A stretch of 64,000 bases of DNA from Neodontobutis hainanensis (GCA_024349245.1 JALDNG010000087.1:1173001-1237000), one strand, 5' to 3'. Numbered from the stretch's first letter, positions 36,930-49,787 are shown. The notes: a model not told the origin generated them from the letters alone. Made by a program: numbers and translations.

Positions 36930-38640
36930 TAAACACACGTCTCCTCCCGGTGGGACATGCCCGTAACACCTCCCTAGGAAGGCGTCCAGAAGGCCCGAGC
37001 CACCTCAGCTGGCTCCTCTCGATGTGGAGGAGCAGCGGCGCTACTTTGAGCTCCACCCGAGTGACCGAGCTCCTCACCCTATCTCTAAGGGAGCGCCCCG
37101 CCACTCTGCGGAGAAAGCTCACTTCGGCCACTTGTATCCGGGATCTTGTTCTTTCGGTCATGACCCAAAGCTCATGACCATAGGTGAGAGTTGGAACATA
37201 GATTGACTTGTAAATCGAGAGCTTTGCCTTACAGCTCAGCTCCTTCTTCACCACGACAGACCGGTACATCTTGATTGATGAAACGGTCTTGATTATTCGG
37301 ATGCCTCTGTTAGTCCAGCATCATTTTGCTCAGATTATTGGTCTACAGGAGTAATTAAAATGTAAAAGGGTGGTTTTGATAAGAAACAATCAAAATTCGA
37401 CCGCATCGCTGCAGAAGCTGCACCGATCCGTCTGTCAATCTCACGCTCCCTCCTTCCCTCACTCATGAACAAGACCCCAAGATACATACTTGAACTCCTC
37501 CACTTAAGGCAGGAGCTCTTCACCAACCTGAAGGGGACAAGCCACCCTTTTCCGACTGAGAACCATGGTCTCAGATTTGGAAGTGCTGATCCTCATCTCA
37601 GCCGCTTCACACTCCACTGCAAACCGTCCTAGTGCACACTGAAAGTTCTGGCTTGATGGAGCCAGCAGAACAACATCATCGGCAAAAAGCAGAGACGAGA
37701 TCCTGTGATCCACAAACTAGACTCCCTCTGGCCCCTGGCTGCGCCTAGAAATCCTGTCCATAAAAATTATGAACAGGACCGGTGACAAAGGGCAGCCCTG
37801 CTGAAGTGTTTGCCAGATTTTCTTCGAGGCCGACCAATAGTCCTCCAGGTGTCACTGTCGCTGCTCACGTGAGCGTTTAAGTCCCTCCGTAGAACGACGG
37901 AGTCCCCAGTCGGAGCACTTTCCAGCACCCCTCCCAGAGACTCCAAGAAGGCCGGGTACTCTGCACTGCCATTTGGCCCGTAAGCACAAACAGTGAGAGA
38001 CCTATCCCCGACCCGAAGGTGCAGGGAAGCGACCCTCTCGTTCACCGGGGTGAACTCCATCACATGGCGGCTGAGCTGGGGGCTATGTGCAAGCCCACAC
38101 CAGCCCGCCGCCTCTCACCGCAGGCAACTCCAGAGCAGTGGAGAGTCCAGCCACTCTCGAGGATTTGGGTTCCAGAGCCCAAGCTGTGCGTGGAGGTGAG
38201 CCCGACTATCTCTAGTCGGTATCTCTCAACCTCCCGCACAAGCTCAGGCTCCTTCCCCATCAGCGAGGTGACATTCCATGTCCCTAGCGCCAGATTCCGA
38301 GTCCGGGGATTGGGTCGTCGAGGCCTCCGCCTTCGACTGCCACCCAATCCACTTTGCACTGGCCCCTTACGGTTCCTCCCGCAGGTGGTGGGCCCATGGG
38401 AGCTCGGCCCCATGTCGCTCCTTCCGGCTGAAGGTGCGACCTGTGGGGAAAGACCCGGCCACCAGGCGCTTGCATATGAGCCCCAACCCCGGGCCTGGCT
38501 CCAGGGTGGGGCCTCGGTTGCGCCATACCGGCCGCAACACCCCCGACAACGTACCTCCTAGGATCATTCGGGCACTCAAACCCCTCCACTACGATAAGGT
38601 TGCGGTTAAAGGAGGGGTGACTCCAGTTTCCAGTAATTAA
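36930..38640 (-). mobile_element. decayed APE-type non-LTR retrotransposon (LINE)
   Basis: Reading from 38640 down on the minus strand: a 5' leader; an endonuclease-type segment (LALGTWNVTSLMGKEPELVR near 38335, then ERYRLEIVGL and, after breaks, ERVASLHLRVGDRSLTVCAY near 38030 and DLNAHVSSDSDTWR near 37870). A large gap in the fingers/palm follows, then the reverse transcriptase motif LLFADDVVLLAPS near 37695, and a C-terminal part ending YVPTLTYGHELWVMTERTRS and HIERSQLRWLG near 37000-37190. A 119-bp foreign segment interrupts the frame at about 37279. GC-rich compared with its surroundings. Inactive. The clade is not assigned. Confidence 0.85.
37280..37398 (+). repeat. 119-bp duplicated segment, copy 1 (inside the LINE)
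   Basis: It begins GAAACGGTCTTGATTATTCG and ends GAAACAATCAAAATTC. It matches 38800-38918 with three differences. It splits what should be a continuous LINE frame (..GAASAAMR | YRSVVVKKEL..). Just outside copy 1, CTTGATTG at 37270-37277 mirrors CAATCAA at the other end, so it may be a tiny DNA transposon. Confidence 0.85.
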
Positions 38641-38799
38641 TATATTCCCCTTTCAGCGCTCTGAACACACATAAACCTACAGAACAGTCCTTTTGGGTCC
38701 ACAGAGTTTCCGAGATCTGACAAAACAAATAAACTTGATTTGTTACAGCTGCAGCAGGTACTAGATACATGTAGCATTAGCATCACTGCTAACAGCATA

Positions 38800-38918
38800 G
38801 AAACGGTCTTGATTATTCGGATGCCACTGTTAGTCCAGCATCATTTTGCTCAGATTATTGGTCTACAGGAGTAATTAAAATGAAAAAGGGTGGTTTTGAT
38901 AAGAAACAATCACAATTC
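38800..38918 (+). repeat. 119-bp duplicated segment, copy 2
   Basis: Direct-orientation copy of 37280-37398 (116 of 119 identical), located 160 bp beyond the 5' end of the LINE and just before an LTR-like fragment. Confidence 0.85.
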
Positions 38919-38924
38919 CCTGCT

Positions 38925-39244
38925 TCCAGAGGACCACATCCAGAGTAATCTGTTCCTGCTCACCTGTTACCTGTTCCTGATACTCTGGTATGGTCACCTG
39001 TTCCCGCTAAACTGATCCAGTTTCCGGATTCTACTCCCTGGTTCGGCAAACCTGTTACCGGGTCCTGATTCTTCTGTCCTCACCACCTTTTCGTCGCTGT
39101 GTGTTGCCGGCTATACTTCAGGTCCAACCGAACACGTCCAGTTAATCCAGAACTCCTGTTTTTGCTACTGTCTGTCATTAAAGATGCTACATTTTACCAG
39201 TCTGACTCTGGTGTCGTCCATGTGGATCCTGCGTCCGCTGTGAC
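38925..39244 (+). mobile_element. possible LTR-retrotransposon (Gypsy-like) LTR fragment
   Basis: CCTGTTCCTG/CACCTGTTAC repeats, then CTGTCTGTCATTAAAGATGC (with an ATTAAA polyadenylation-type motif), then CAGTCTGACTCTGGTGTCG and a terminal CCGCTGTGACA resemble the 3' portion of fish Gypsy-type LTRs, which end in CA after a short R-U5. No second LTR or internal region is present nearby. Tentative. Confidence 0.35.
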
Positions 39245-41499
39245 AGCCGCACTCTTTACAGAGTTTACAGTAGTACGAGTTATGGCTGATTGAATTGACC
39301 ACTCATTGGCCACTCTATTTGATTAGTTAATAGTTAATCTTTTTTTTTCTTCTAAATTTGATTATCTAATTTATTTCAGTGTTTATCTTACTCTGAGCAA
39401 ATTATTTTTTATTTTTTCCATTGCTCATAGCAGTTCACCAAGCTTCAGTGTGACATGCAGACAGACAAAAGACATTATGTGCACACTTGTTTAAATAATA
39501 TATATCACATACGATTACTTACATATAATCCTGGATAGATTATGCCTATTTTATACTGTAGTCTTTTCTTTTTCTCTATGCATAGTTTTTATCAAGCGCT
39601 CTATTGCCCTCTATAGGCCAGCCGCCACTTCTATTTAATGAAACCTATGAGCCCTATCTCTAGTTTGGCTGAGAATAAAGGCCAAGGTGGTGGTGGTAGG
39701 AACAAGAACAATGTTTGTTTTGGCCAGGTCTTTCCATACTTTACTAGAAACTCAAGCAGAACTCCTCCCCTTTCTGCATTAAACAAGCCCACTTTAGATT
39801 TCTAACCAATCACACAATAGTTCTCGAACACCCGCAAGAAAAATGTTTTGCTCAAACAATATGTAAAGAACAAGCTGCAAGATCTCCCAAACCAGAACTC
39901 CTTAAGAATAAAAACAAATTTTTTTGTCTTTTAAAATTAATTGGCCTTTATTCTCGTTAACGTTAACGTATAAATTGGCGGTGGCACAAAAAATAGAGCA
40001 AGACGACCTGCACTTAAAAAACTGTGAGAACAAAAGGCTGAATGGGTACTTTGAGTGACAACACTGGTGAAAAGAGCTACTCAGAAGCAGCCATTTTTGT
40101 TCTGTTTCTACAAACAAATTCTATTTGCATTTTAAAACATTTTATCTAAGATTATTTGTGGAAACTAGTTAAATCTGCACATACTACCAAGAAATTGTTA
40201 ACAAAGAAGGAATGATATTGAAAGTCTGACTCATGGCGTCAGCTCTTTTAGAGACTAATATCTAGGAACCTGCTCTTATTTTAATAGTATAGGCACTTCA
40301 GATTTATAAGGGAAGCCTTTTACTGTAGTCCTTCTGTAAAGCGTAAGGATTTAGAAGACCCTCTGTAACTGTGGGTGCAGATTGTGTTTTGTGTAGTCTC
40401 TCTCGTTGCCAGAGGCCGGTATGGAGCTGACAGCTGGGCGTTCTGACAAGAAGCGAAGATGATTGCTGCTGTAGAAATATTTACTACGCACAACCACAAC
40501 ACACACACAGCCCCTCCCCCCCGATACATCAATCCTCCATAGACCTACTGTTGGGTGGATGTTATGATTAGGATTACTCAATTACCATACTATAAACAAG
40601 CTTTTACCAAACTTAAATAAAATGTCAGCGAACCATTTTAGGAACTTGCTCTTTCATATCCCAGGTTTGGCTTGTGTTTATTTTAATGTAGTCAGCCAAA
40701 AGTACCATATTTTACCTTCATGTAGTATGTCTGCTTATCCAAATAGGCCAGCTTTAATTGAGAAAACATTCCCATTTTGTTTTTCCCTTTCAATTCTTAC
40801 TTTTCCACAAGTGAGGATTCCCTATTGCCCAATCAGGCTGCGGTATTAGGCTCCACTGTTTAAAAAGAGTACCACAGAAAAGTGTTTTTAATAATGGTAG
40901 GGTATTCTTATTTTTGTACCCCTTTCAGCATCGGAAACGCCTCCTAAAGGGTGCTGTGATGATTTAAATGCCATTTTTGAAAGGAACCTGAAGTGCAGGG
41001 TAAGCGCTAAACTTTGGTTTGATGCATTGTAACAGGTTCACTTTTTTACCCATGTGATGGAAGAAGTTTTCAGGTCCTGCATCTTTGATTTACATTTTGG
41101 TTTGGAATGAGTCATCGTGTTGCCCATTTTTCCTGGAAAGAAAATGTCATAGTCATTGTTTTTTAGTTGACATTACTTTGTCTATTATTTTAAAAATATT
41201 ATAGAGATGACCATTTTCAATATCAGCTTATTATAGACACACACTTACGCACTCAGAATGTTGATGTTTATCGTTGGATTCCAGAGTGGGTTTGTCTGTT
41301 TTCATACAGTAGTCCTCTCTGGCGCTGGGTGTGTGTCCGAGTGTGTGTGTGACGTACTGCTCGTTTCCACGTGCCCCCTGTGAGTGTGTGAGTGTGTATG
41401 TGCGTTGTGTATTTACACTTGGATGAGCCTTCTGTTCGGCGTGCAGTCGCTCACAGTGAGCTGGGTTTTTAGGTCGCAGTGTTCCTTCTGCCGCAGCCA
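39245..41499. other. intergenic stretch, no confident gene
   Basis: AT-rich. The only protein-like segment is the possible minus-strand terminal exon at 40351-40442, listed separately. Confidence 0.4.
40351..40442 (-). other. possible terminal exon of unknown gene
   Basis: On the minus strand a pyrimidine-containing acceptor CTTCGCTTCTTGTCAG (AG at 40444-40443) opens a frame of 2 nt plus 29 codons to TAA at 40353-40351, reading ..SSIPASGNERDYTKHNLHPQ and ending LQRVF. The composition is protein-like and non-repetitive. No AATAAA follows nearby on the minus strand, and no upstream partner exon was identified. I do not recognise the protein. Confidence 0.2.
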
Positions 41500-41503
41500 C
41501 ACA

Positions 41504-41535
<32 letters not shown>
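41500..41535. repeat. (CA)n microsatellite
   Basis: Short CA run with one TA interruption, followed at 41606-41632 by a TG-rich stretch. Frames through it are artefacts. Confidence 0.9.
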
Positions 41536-41799
41536 GCAACGCAAGGGGAAGATGTTGGGCGCTATTAGACGCTGGGCTGCCGAGTTTAGCTGAGTGGGGG
41601 GTGGTGTGTGTTTGTGTGTGTGTGTTTAGGGGGTCCCAGAGGTCTTGTCATGCATATGGGCACAGAGCCAAACGGAGAGGCTGTGTGTGTGATGCTGCGG
41701 GCTTTAAAGCTTCCACTGCTGTGTAACATGTCGACTCTCTTTAGTAATGTCATCCGCAAACACACCGCTCCACAGTGGACTTTACATTAGCTTAGCACC

Positions 41800-41808
41800 A
41801 ACACACAC

Positions 41809-41867
<59 letters not shown>

Positions 41868-41881
41868 TGCACACACACAAA
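41800..41881. repeat. (CA)n microsatellite
   Basis: About 80 bp of CA with GC and TG interruptions at both ends. Confidence 0.95.
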
Positions 41882-42984
41882 CACGGCCTTTATGGGCTTA
41901 TGGGGCATTATAGTGACTTAGCTTACAGACACATAGTAAGTCTAAAACAGGGCTTTCAAACTTACATTCAATTCTTTTGAGAGTTTTGGGAAGATTAGTT
42001 GCAGGATAATAACATACAAAAAATGACATACATTTAAGGAAACATTGTTGCATTTGCATTTTGGAACTTTAACCAGTTACAAACATGTACTGTCCACCCT
42101 TAAATATGTGTTCTACAGACTACAGACAGCGTACTACTAGAATCGCATATAAGATGCTGCGTGGCAATTGTTTAGCAGACTATAAATGCATTATGGATCC
42201 AGATGTCTAAACGTCATAAATAAATTATGAAAATGTACATTTTAGTCTTCCTGAGAGTGGAAAAAATTATCCACTCATTTTTTCATAATAGTGTCTATCA
42301 ACAAAACAAAATGTGCAAACGTGGAGCACTGAGGAGGTAAAGGACCATCTAGTGTGTTTCCTCAGAAAGATTTAAATGACGGTTTTGATCGCTTAGTGGA
42401 CCAAGACACACCCTAAGATGTTTTAGATTTTCTACCAGTGAGAAATGGCAAGAGGGACACTACAAACAAAGTTAATGGAAAGCAGTGGCTTGTTAAAACC
42501 ATAAAAACACCAAAAAATGCCCATATATTCCTTTTTGAGATTCAGTTTTTGTAAGACCTTTTAGCGCCTGTGTTTTATGTTGGTGACAGCTTCCTTCTGA
42601 ACCCTTCTCTACTGTACAACACTTCCACTCTGTTTTGTCATGTCATTAAGCACACACTGTACTTTACATTAGCTTAATCTACACAGATGAACTCCTTCAC
42701 CCACATTATATTCACTTACACATTTTTTTGTAAACTTAAGCTATACCCTCAAATATGCAGCCTCAAAGTTTTTTTGATTATTCTCCGATCTGAAAACCGA
42801 AGAGTAAAATAAATGTAACTCTAATTGATGGGGCCCATTAAAATCTAATAAGAAGACATACTGTATATTGCTACATGAACACAACTCTCCATACATCTTT
42901 GAAATAAAAGATACATATTCACACATAACAATCCCATCACCAGGTTCAAATATATAATAGATTATCAAATATGGTTAATTTTTT

Positions 42985-43285
42985 TATACGCTTATTCCTG
43001 TGAGGGGTTGCGGGGGACTGAAGCCTAACCTTGCAGCTCTGGGCCAGCCCTACACCCTGGACAATGGCCAGTTGGTCTCAGGGCTGACATTTAGAGACAG
43101 ACAGTGACAGACAACCATTCAGTCTCACATTTAATCACTAGGGACACTTGACCAACACATGCATGTGTTTGGACGTTGGGAGGAAGCCGGAGTACCCGGA
43201 GAGAACCCACTGTACTGAAAGGCCAGAGTTTGCTGAGGATGTTTGAGTCAGGTTTTGAACTCATAACCTCCTCGCACCCCGAGTT
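42985..43285. mobile_element. dispersed teleost repeat fragment
   Basis: It contains the series ACGCTTATTCCTGTGAGGGG, TGCGGGGGACTGAAGCC, CTACACCCTGGACAATGGCC, CAGACAACCATTCAGTCTCA, and TTTGGACGTTGGGAGGAAGC followed by CGGAGTACCCGGAGAGAACC. This order is well known from a high-copy fish repeat with a SINE-like/LINE-tail character. It ends in the degenerate GTTTTGAACTCATAACCTCC anticodon-arm-like block. Diverged copy. Confidence 0.65.
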
Positions 43286-43989
43286 GTAGCATTTACCACA
43301 AATTCTGCAAAAGTGTAACCTTTCTCTTAAGTAACAGAAGCATCACTAGGTTGGTAAAACCTCAGACTCTCACTGCAGTGTTTTAATTGGACCAAAGATG
43401 TGAAAGCTTCCTAAAGCCTGGTCTACAATGTACAAGTTTTCTAGTCAGATTTGTGCAAACTACACTTCACTATGTAAAATAGATAGATTTTAATCTACTG
43501 CATGTTCACACTGAGATGGAACAAACGTTGAGTCGTGGTCATGACTGAGGTCAGCTGGAGTGCATTTCACAATCGAAACTCAGAGTCATTGCATCATTGG
43601 TTCACCACAAGCTGACATAGTGCAAGGGGATTAGCGCATTTATGTGCATTTAAAAGAAAAATCTACAAATACTCTGTATTTGTTTGCCAAATAGAACTTC
43701 GACTCCTCCATCTTTGGGTTTGGCGCTGTTGTCCCTGTGTGGACGCACTAATGAGTATGTCATTTTCCTATGTCCATGTTCCTCTTGGTGAGTTGGCTGA
43801 TGGAGATTGTAGGGGTAGCGAGAGGCAGACACACAATACAACAATTCCTCAAAATTTCTGACACTACTTGATTTCTGTTGCAGCTTGTCTTTGGTCGTGG
43901 AATGGTTCTATCTTTGTCCCTGCCTCACTGTAAGATGTACAACCACCGACGGCCGGTTTTCTCCACAATTGCTTGTCTTTCGTCTGAGA

Positions 43990-44205
43990 CTGGGGCGCAG
44001 TGGCTCAGGTGGTAGAGCGGTCGTCCTATAACAGCAAGGAAGGTGGTACAATTTCCGCTCTCCCCAATTCATTCTGTCATTATGTATGAATGTGTGTGAT
44101 TGTAGAGGTGAGTTTGCCCCAGTGTGAATTTGTGTGAATGGGGTGAATGGAAGCATCAGGTAAACAACATAAAAAAAAAAGCGATATATAAATGCAAGCC
44201 ATTGT
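43990..44205 (+). mobile_element. tRNA-derived SINE, diverged
   Basis: Head GGGGCGCAGTGGCTCAGGTG then GTAGAGCGGTCGTCCTATAA; a CCGCTCTCCCCAATTCATTC segment replaces the usual B-box surroundings. The tail has AAAAAAAGCGATATATAAATGCAAGCCATT, similar to the tail of the copy at 36207. Confidence 0.7.
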
Positions 44206-44209
44206 CATT

Positions 44210-45933
44210 ATGAGACAAAGACGAAATCGTACAGTTTATACGCAACTTAACTCACACAACCTAACAAAGCGATGACTAAATAAATCATTACTAAAATGAG
44301 TCATCATTAACCATAATGCAATTCCTAAAGTTGTATTTGTGTTGATTCCTTTTGGACTGCTTGAGTCTGTGCATTATGGACTACATACTGGTTGACTTGG
44401 CTCAGGACGACTGTATGCATGTGTATGTTTGTGTGTTTTGTATGTGTTGCCAACTCTGGTTACCAAATTGACCTTAATGAAAGGACACAGGAGCAGTGGG
44501 CCGCTCTAATACACACAGGGCTGCAGGGTGGGGACATGCGGTCACCACACACACTCACACAACGCACACACACTCACACAACGCTGAGTGCTCGCCAGCG
44601 GCTCTGTTTGAAAAGGGAACGCAAAAGAACATTTGTCCGGTCAGTTGGTGTCGGAGTCTGAAGAGAACGAAGCAGTGTGTGGAAATGTGTGTGTTTGTTT
44701 GTGTGCTAAAACTGCTCTTCTGCCCCCAGTGTAAACAAAGACTTAGCCTAAACCATGTCTAGGTTTGCTGTCTGGACTCAAAGGCTACATAAAGATAACT
44801 CACTCAAGAATATAACTGCAAACAAATGAAAGGAATACACCAAATTGATGTGATGTGAAAAGAACACATTGTCCTCTGAAGAAACATGTCCATTAGTCAT
44901 GTTTCTACAGCTTGTTGTGACACATATTGTTGTTGAGTGACATCAGACTTCAGTCATTTCTAACAGCTGAAGCACAACGTAATACATCAAGGTTAAGCAA
45001 TCATTTTCTTTTCTTTGACAATTTAAGACAGCATTATTAACAAATGATTGTAATGTGTGACTCATCACACAGGACAACTGCAATCAGTTTAAAGTGATGA
45101 CTTGTGCATATGGTTCTGTTAGATACTTTTGGACATCCAATTTTCTTTCGTTACAGTAGATAATTGTCAGTACAAGCAGACAGCAGCAACGGCACACAGA
45201 ACAAATCATGTACTCTTTAAACTGGACCACTGAAAATTGTGTTTGAACAATTGAACTACAATATCAGTATGTTTACATGCAGACCTTACTCCAACTGCTC
45301 ATAGCTCAATTAGACCTTCGCAGTTTTCACACCTCTCAAGTTTACATGAACAAGAGAGAACTAAAGTACTGAGTCTGCAGTGTACACTGGCTTTCCGAGT
45401 CCAAAAGGCATTAACACAGCAAACTATGAACAATGCATCATAAACTACAGTGAATTATCTTGTTCTTCTACACTTTTTACGACATGACAGAGCACAATAA
45501 CAATAACAGGATACTCTGCGGTAGTGTGACCCAAAGTTTGTGTTGCTGGTCTAAAAATTTGTATGCGTCTTCTCATCTGTTTTACGCGTGTTACCCGTTT
45601 GTGGTTCTCAGCCCATGACACCTTTAAAAATAGAAGACGATCTCAGATAGATAGACAAAGGCTCTATTGCGAGACCAAATAAAAGAGGAGACAACCGTAC
45701 CTGCAGCCTCTATTGAGTAAGAAATAATCAGACGTAATTTCGTAATGCACCTTTAAGGCCACACAAGGACTGGAGAGAAAAATAATAGCAGAGCACAATC
45801 ACAACACTGTGGACTATAGTAAGGTCAAGTTCTGGTTAACTTTCTTGGCTTGTCTGGGAAAATGTCCAGGAGAGATTTTTAATCCCATTTCTGCTCTGAT
45901 GTTGTAGTCAAAACTTTAAAACCGCAGTCATAG
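44210..45933. other. intergenic stretch, no gene recognised
   Basis: Includes a short CA-rich patch at about 44548-44580. No exon or repeat family recognised in the rest. Confidence 0.4.
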
Positions 45934-45938
45934 GAGAG
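45934..45938. repeat. 5-bp target-site duplication, left copy (GAGAG)
   Basis: Identical to 53649-53653, directly flanking the LTR element. Confidence 0.8.
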
Positions 45939-46353
45939 TGTTATGGGAATTGTACATCTCCATTAATGTTATACATTATGCTCTCACTCCTGCTCCAGTT
46001 CACATGCTTATCCACACACAAGTATGACTTAATGCCTTCAGCTATATCTACATCAGTTTGCACTACATCTAATCACTGTACAAGGACACTCTGTCCTGTA
46101 CACTTAGACACACATCTATGACTGACACGTCAGCTCAATACACGTCCATCCACGACCCTGGAGCTGGGGGCTGGCACAATGTAAACCTATAAAGCCTCAT
46201 GTATTGTTTACACCTTTAAGCAAAACCCTCCGTGTACCATTGCTACCGTGTGTTTGCTTCTCTTTGCAAAGATTAAACCTGTCTATTATTGTCAAATCCT
46301 ATGCCGTCTCCATCGTCTGCTCATTTAATCTGTAACCAAAAATTCTCTTAACA
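45939..46353 (+). repeat. 5' LTR (415 bp)
   Basis: TG..CA ends. TATA box TATAAAG at 46188-46194 and a polyadenylation-type ATTAAA at 46272-46277 suggest that U3 ends near 46215-46220 and that R and U5 are short. It differs from the 3' LTR only within CTGTACACT (CTGTTCACT in the other) and ATCTATGAC (ATCTCTGAC). Confidence 0.93.
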
Positions 46354-46355
46354 TT

Positions 46356-46373
46356 TTGGGGCTCGTCCGGGAT
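46356..46373 (+). other. primer-binding site, tRNA-Pro-like
   Basis: TTGGGGCTCGTCCGGGAT, two bases after the LTR, matches the complement of the tRNA-Pro 3' end with one mismatch. Proline tRNA primers are typical of gamma-type endogenous retroviruses (family knowledge). Confidence 0.85.
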
Positions 46374-49300
46374 ATCAACATCTGCTGTTTCTCGTAGAAA
46401 GTGAAACTGACGTGCACGGAAGAAATGCACAAAAAAGCATTTCTTTATAAGTCCTAAGATGCGCTGTTCGAGCATTACAGGCCAGACCTTCACTCTCTGT
46501 GTGTGAGACGCAGTGACGATATCTGAAAAATAAATAAATAAATAAATAAAAAGAGAAAAAAGCAGAGAGACGATGAGAGACAGAAGTCTGGCTGAGGAAA
46601 GACTGGACCATTCGACTAAAGTCAGGTAAAACAGCTGTTCATTTTTTATTTGAAAACAGAGAAATCCGGAAGTAGGTTTTTGGGTTGCTTCTGCTTAAAA
46701 CGTTTGGTGATTGCATGACATCTACCGTGGCGGGTATTTCCATGTTATTACTATTACTGTAGAAGAACACTAAAAACTGAGGTACCGTCTGAGAGACGAG
46801 GAAAAAGTATGTGTTTTAGTCGAGACCCTGCCTTTAGAGGTGTATGGTGAGATTTAAACGGGATGTTTTGATGTTAATCTGTGGTAATATTTGCAGATAT
46901 TGCTTTAGTTTAATAAACATACATCCTAATACTCCACACCCAAAAACGTCTGGCCTTTAACTGCGGGTGTTGGTTTAAGGTTTTAATGGTTTAAATGGTG
47001 CGTTAGACGCACAAGTAGAGCTCGAGCTGACTCTTAGTCGAGACCCTGCCAAATCCTATGGTGAACGGTGAGATGGAGTCTGGAGTCACGTGACAATATA
47101 GTGACAAAGCAGGCCTGCTTCTATGTTTTGTTGTTGTCTCTGTAAACTCTGAGATACAGAGAAAAGGTCCACTAAGGTGAAGTGGCTTTAATGAAGTTTA
47201 TCTAACCTGAAGGGTTAGTAACAAGTGTGTCTGAGAGAGTGATTGTGACGCGACTGTGGATTGAATGCATTGAATTGATTTTATTGGAAGAAGTTGATTC
47301 AGTCTGAATAATGAGATCGAACATTAGTCAGCCTGAATGTGAGAAAGCCTTAACTTGTGATAAGTTGATGCAACATAGTGACTGTGAGAATTTGATCCAT
47401 CGGAGAAAAAAATAGCTTAAAAATAGCTTATGGAAGATATTTTTCTAGTGAAGTGCACACAGGTACTTCAAGACACTAATCATTTGTATTTTTATAAATG
47501 TGCCCTGTGAGATTTCTAGGTCTTGGCCTCTCCGCTGGACACCAGTGCTCCCCAAAATTTCCTATGCCCTCCCCCCCACACCCCTGCTCCCTTTGGATGA
47601 GAGACGCTGCAGACAAACAGCAGCAACACAGGCGGTGAGATAAACAAATTCAGACAAATGTTTATTTTAAACTGGATCTATTGAGAGAGACCAAAGATGA
47701 ATTGGTAAATTTAATTTAAAAATTGTGCTGAACCTGACCTTAATATGAATGAAATGTATTTTTCCGAGGAAAAATGTTACAATGGAGACCAGAGGGAGGA
47801 GGACAGGGGGGAGTCGCAGACGAGGGGGCACTGGCGAAGCCGGACAGGCCAACACTACAGGGCGACACTGGGTCCAGATGAGAGAAGGACCTTTGACTAA
47901 CCCTTGAACAGGTCAGGAACATAAACACACACAGACACATAGACACAGAAGTACGGACACACACATAAAAACACACAGACACAAACACGGAACAGACACA
48001 TCTACAGAAGTTGGATGTGCTTTTGAATTATGAGAAAAGTTTATAAATAGTCTGTTAAAGAACAGATATGTATTACTTTTGTGCGACACAGCAGAGATGA
48101 GATTAAAGAATTGACAAAGTAAGTCCAAAACTGTGAATAAAGTATGAAAAATGCATAAAAGACCTGAATAAACTGACAAAATATATTTTTTTTTCTCAAA
48201 TGTTTCCTCCTGTGAGCCTCTGGGTCTGCCTTTCTCAAGCAGCATGCCGTCTCTCAAGGTCGGCCACTGAACAGGGCCGTCCCACAACTGTCCACCCCCC
48301 CGTCACACTCCTGCCACTCTCCGCCAAATCCACCCGCTCCGACCAAAGGCCTACAAGACGCTGCCCAGTGCCCAGCGGATCAGAGACAAAAGCGGTAAGA
48401 TACAGAAAAACACATTTTCAAAATTTTATGTAATATGCACTAAATTTGACAAAAAGAAAGAAATAGGCTTTTCTCAAAGACGTGAAGCCTGAAATGAATA
48501 CTGATTATGTTATATTTCTCCGAGGAAAACGCACAAATTCCTCTGGTCACGGGAGCGGGCGAGGCCGTGAGAGGTGGACGTGGTGGGGTGGAGGGGACAG
48601 AGAGGACGACATGTCTGCAGAGACCAGACGAACAGACCCAGGCCACAGCAGGAGCAAGACTGACCTGAGATCAGGAGTTAAGTCATGTACACACACATAG
48701 TGCCACTTAAAACACACAAAAAGACAGAACACGGAAGTGAAAAAGTTAAAAGATCCAAAACCATGGATCCAAAATAAAAGTATTGAAGTATTTTGCAAAA
48801 CAATTGAAATCTTATTGTACATCTATTAGGACAAATATTAGTATGAAAGAACCAAGAAAAACTGAGACATAGTTATTGGGGATAGAATGAAAATGACCAC
48901 TTTGTAATAAAAAACACTGTAGACAGTGAATAGAGTTAAACACCAGTGTTCCACAGTAACACAAGATAACAGAGGTGTCTTATCACCCTCCCTTTTCTTT
49001 GCTCATTCCCTTGAGCTAGAAAAGTATTTTTTTTTAAAGTTGGAGACCAATTGTATGAGTCTATTAGCACTTAAACTAATAGAGGTCCGTAATATCAGTG
49101 TGGTTCAAAAAACACTGTATAACATGAATGAAAATGATCACTGTGTAATCAGAAGAATTTAAAAATGTGTCTTAAAGATGAAGTTATAAAGATAAAAAAA
49201 TGATAGATATTTGGGCCATCAGCTCACATATAAAATAATTTATTCCAGAAGAAAGGAAATAAACAATTATGTATTTCTCTGGTTTGGTTCTGACAAGGTG

Positions 49301-49787
49301 TTGAGAAAGTGGATACAAAACAACCAATGTTTGGATTCACGAGGAATGTTTCAACACAAGATAACGTTCTGGGCCAAAGTAGCAGGGCTTCAAAGCATCC
49401 TCACTTCTTTTGCTCAGGTCCGGAGCAAGAAATGTTTTTTCAATAAAGTTTAGCTCCACAGAAAGTGTTGGAGCCTTTACAGTTAACAAACGTCTAATTT
49501 TGAAAATTGCTGAAGTAAAAATGTCAGTGACAGGAACAGACTGAACTGATGGGATAAAGAAAGGTTTATGATACGAATATAGTCCACATTTAAATCTTGA
49601 TTCTATAAAAATGTTTTGGTAAAATAAATGACAAAATGAATGAGATTAAAAATTGTTTGAGAAAAATATTGATCAAGTAATTAGAAAAACTGGAATGAAG
49701 ACAAAATAAATACTGGCCAATGATTTTGAAATGGAATTTTCTAATAAAGGGTTAAGACCTGACACAAAAATAGATGCTGACGAGGGT

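Noticed and set aside
36863..38640. Plus-strand frames across the LINE region (for example 120-180 codons at 38019-38640)
   Set aside because: They are antisense shadows of the minus-strand LINE frames, open because of high GC content.
47780..47850. Arginine/glycine-rich patch in the LTR element as a nucleocapsid-like remnant
   Set aside because: No zinc-knuckle cysteines or neighbouring capsid/protease motifs; composition alone is not evidence.
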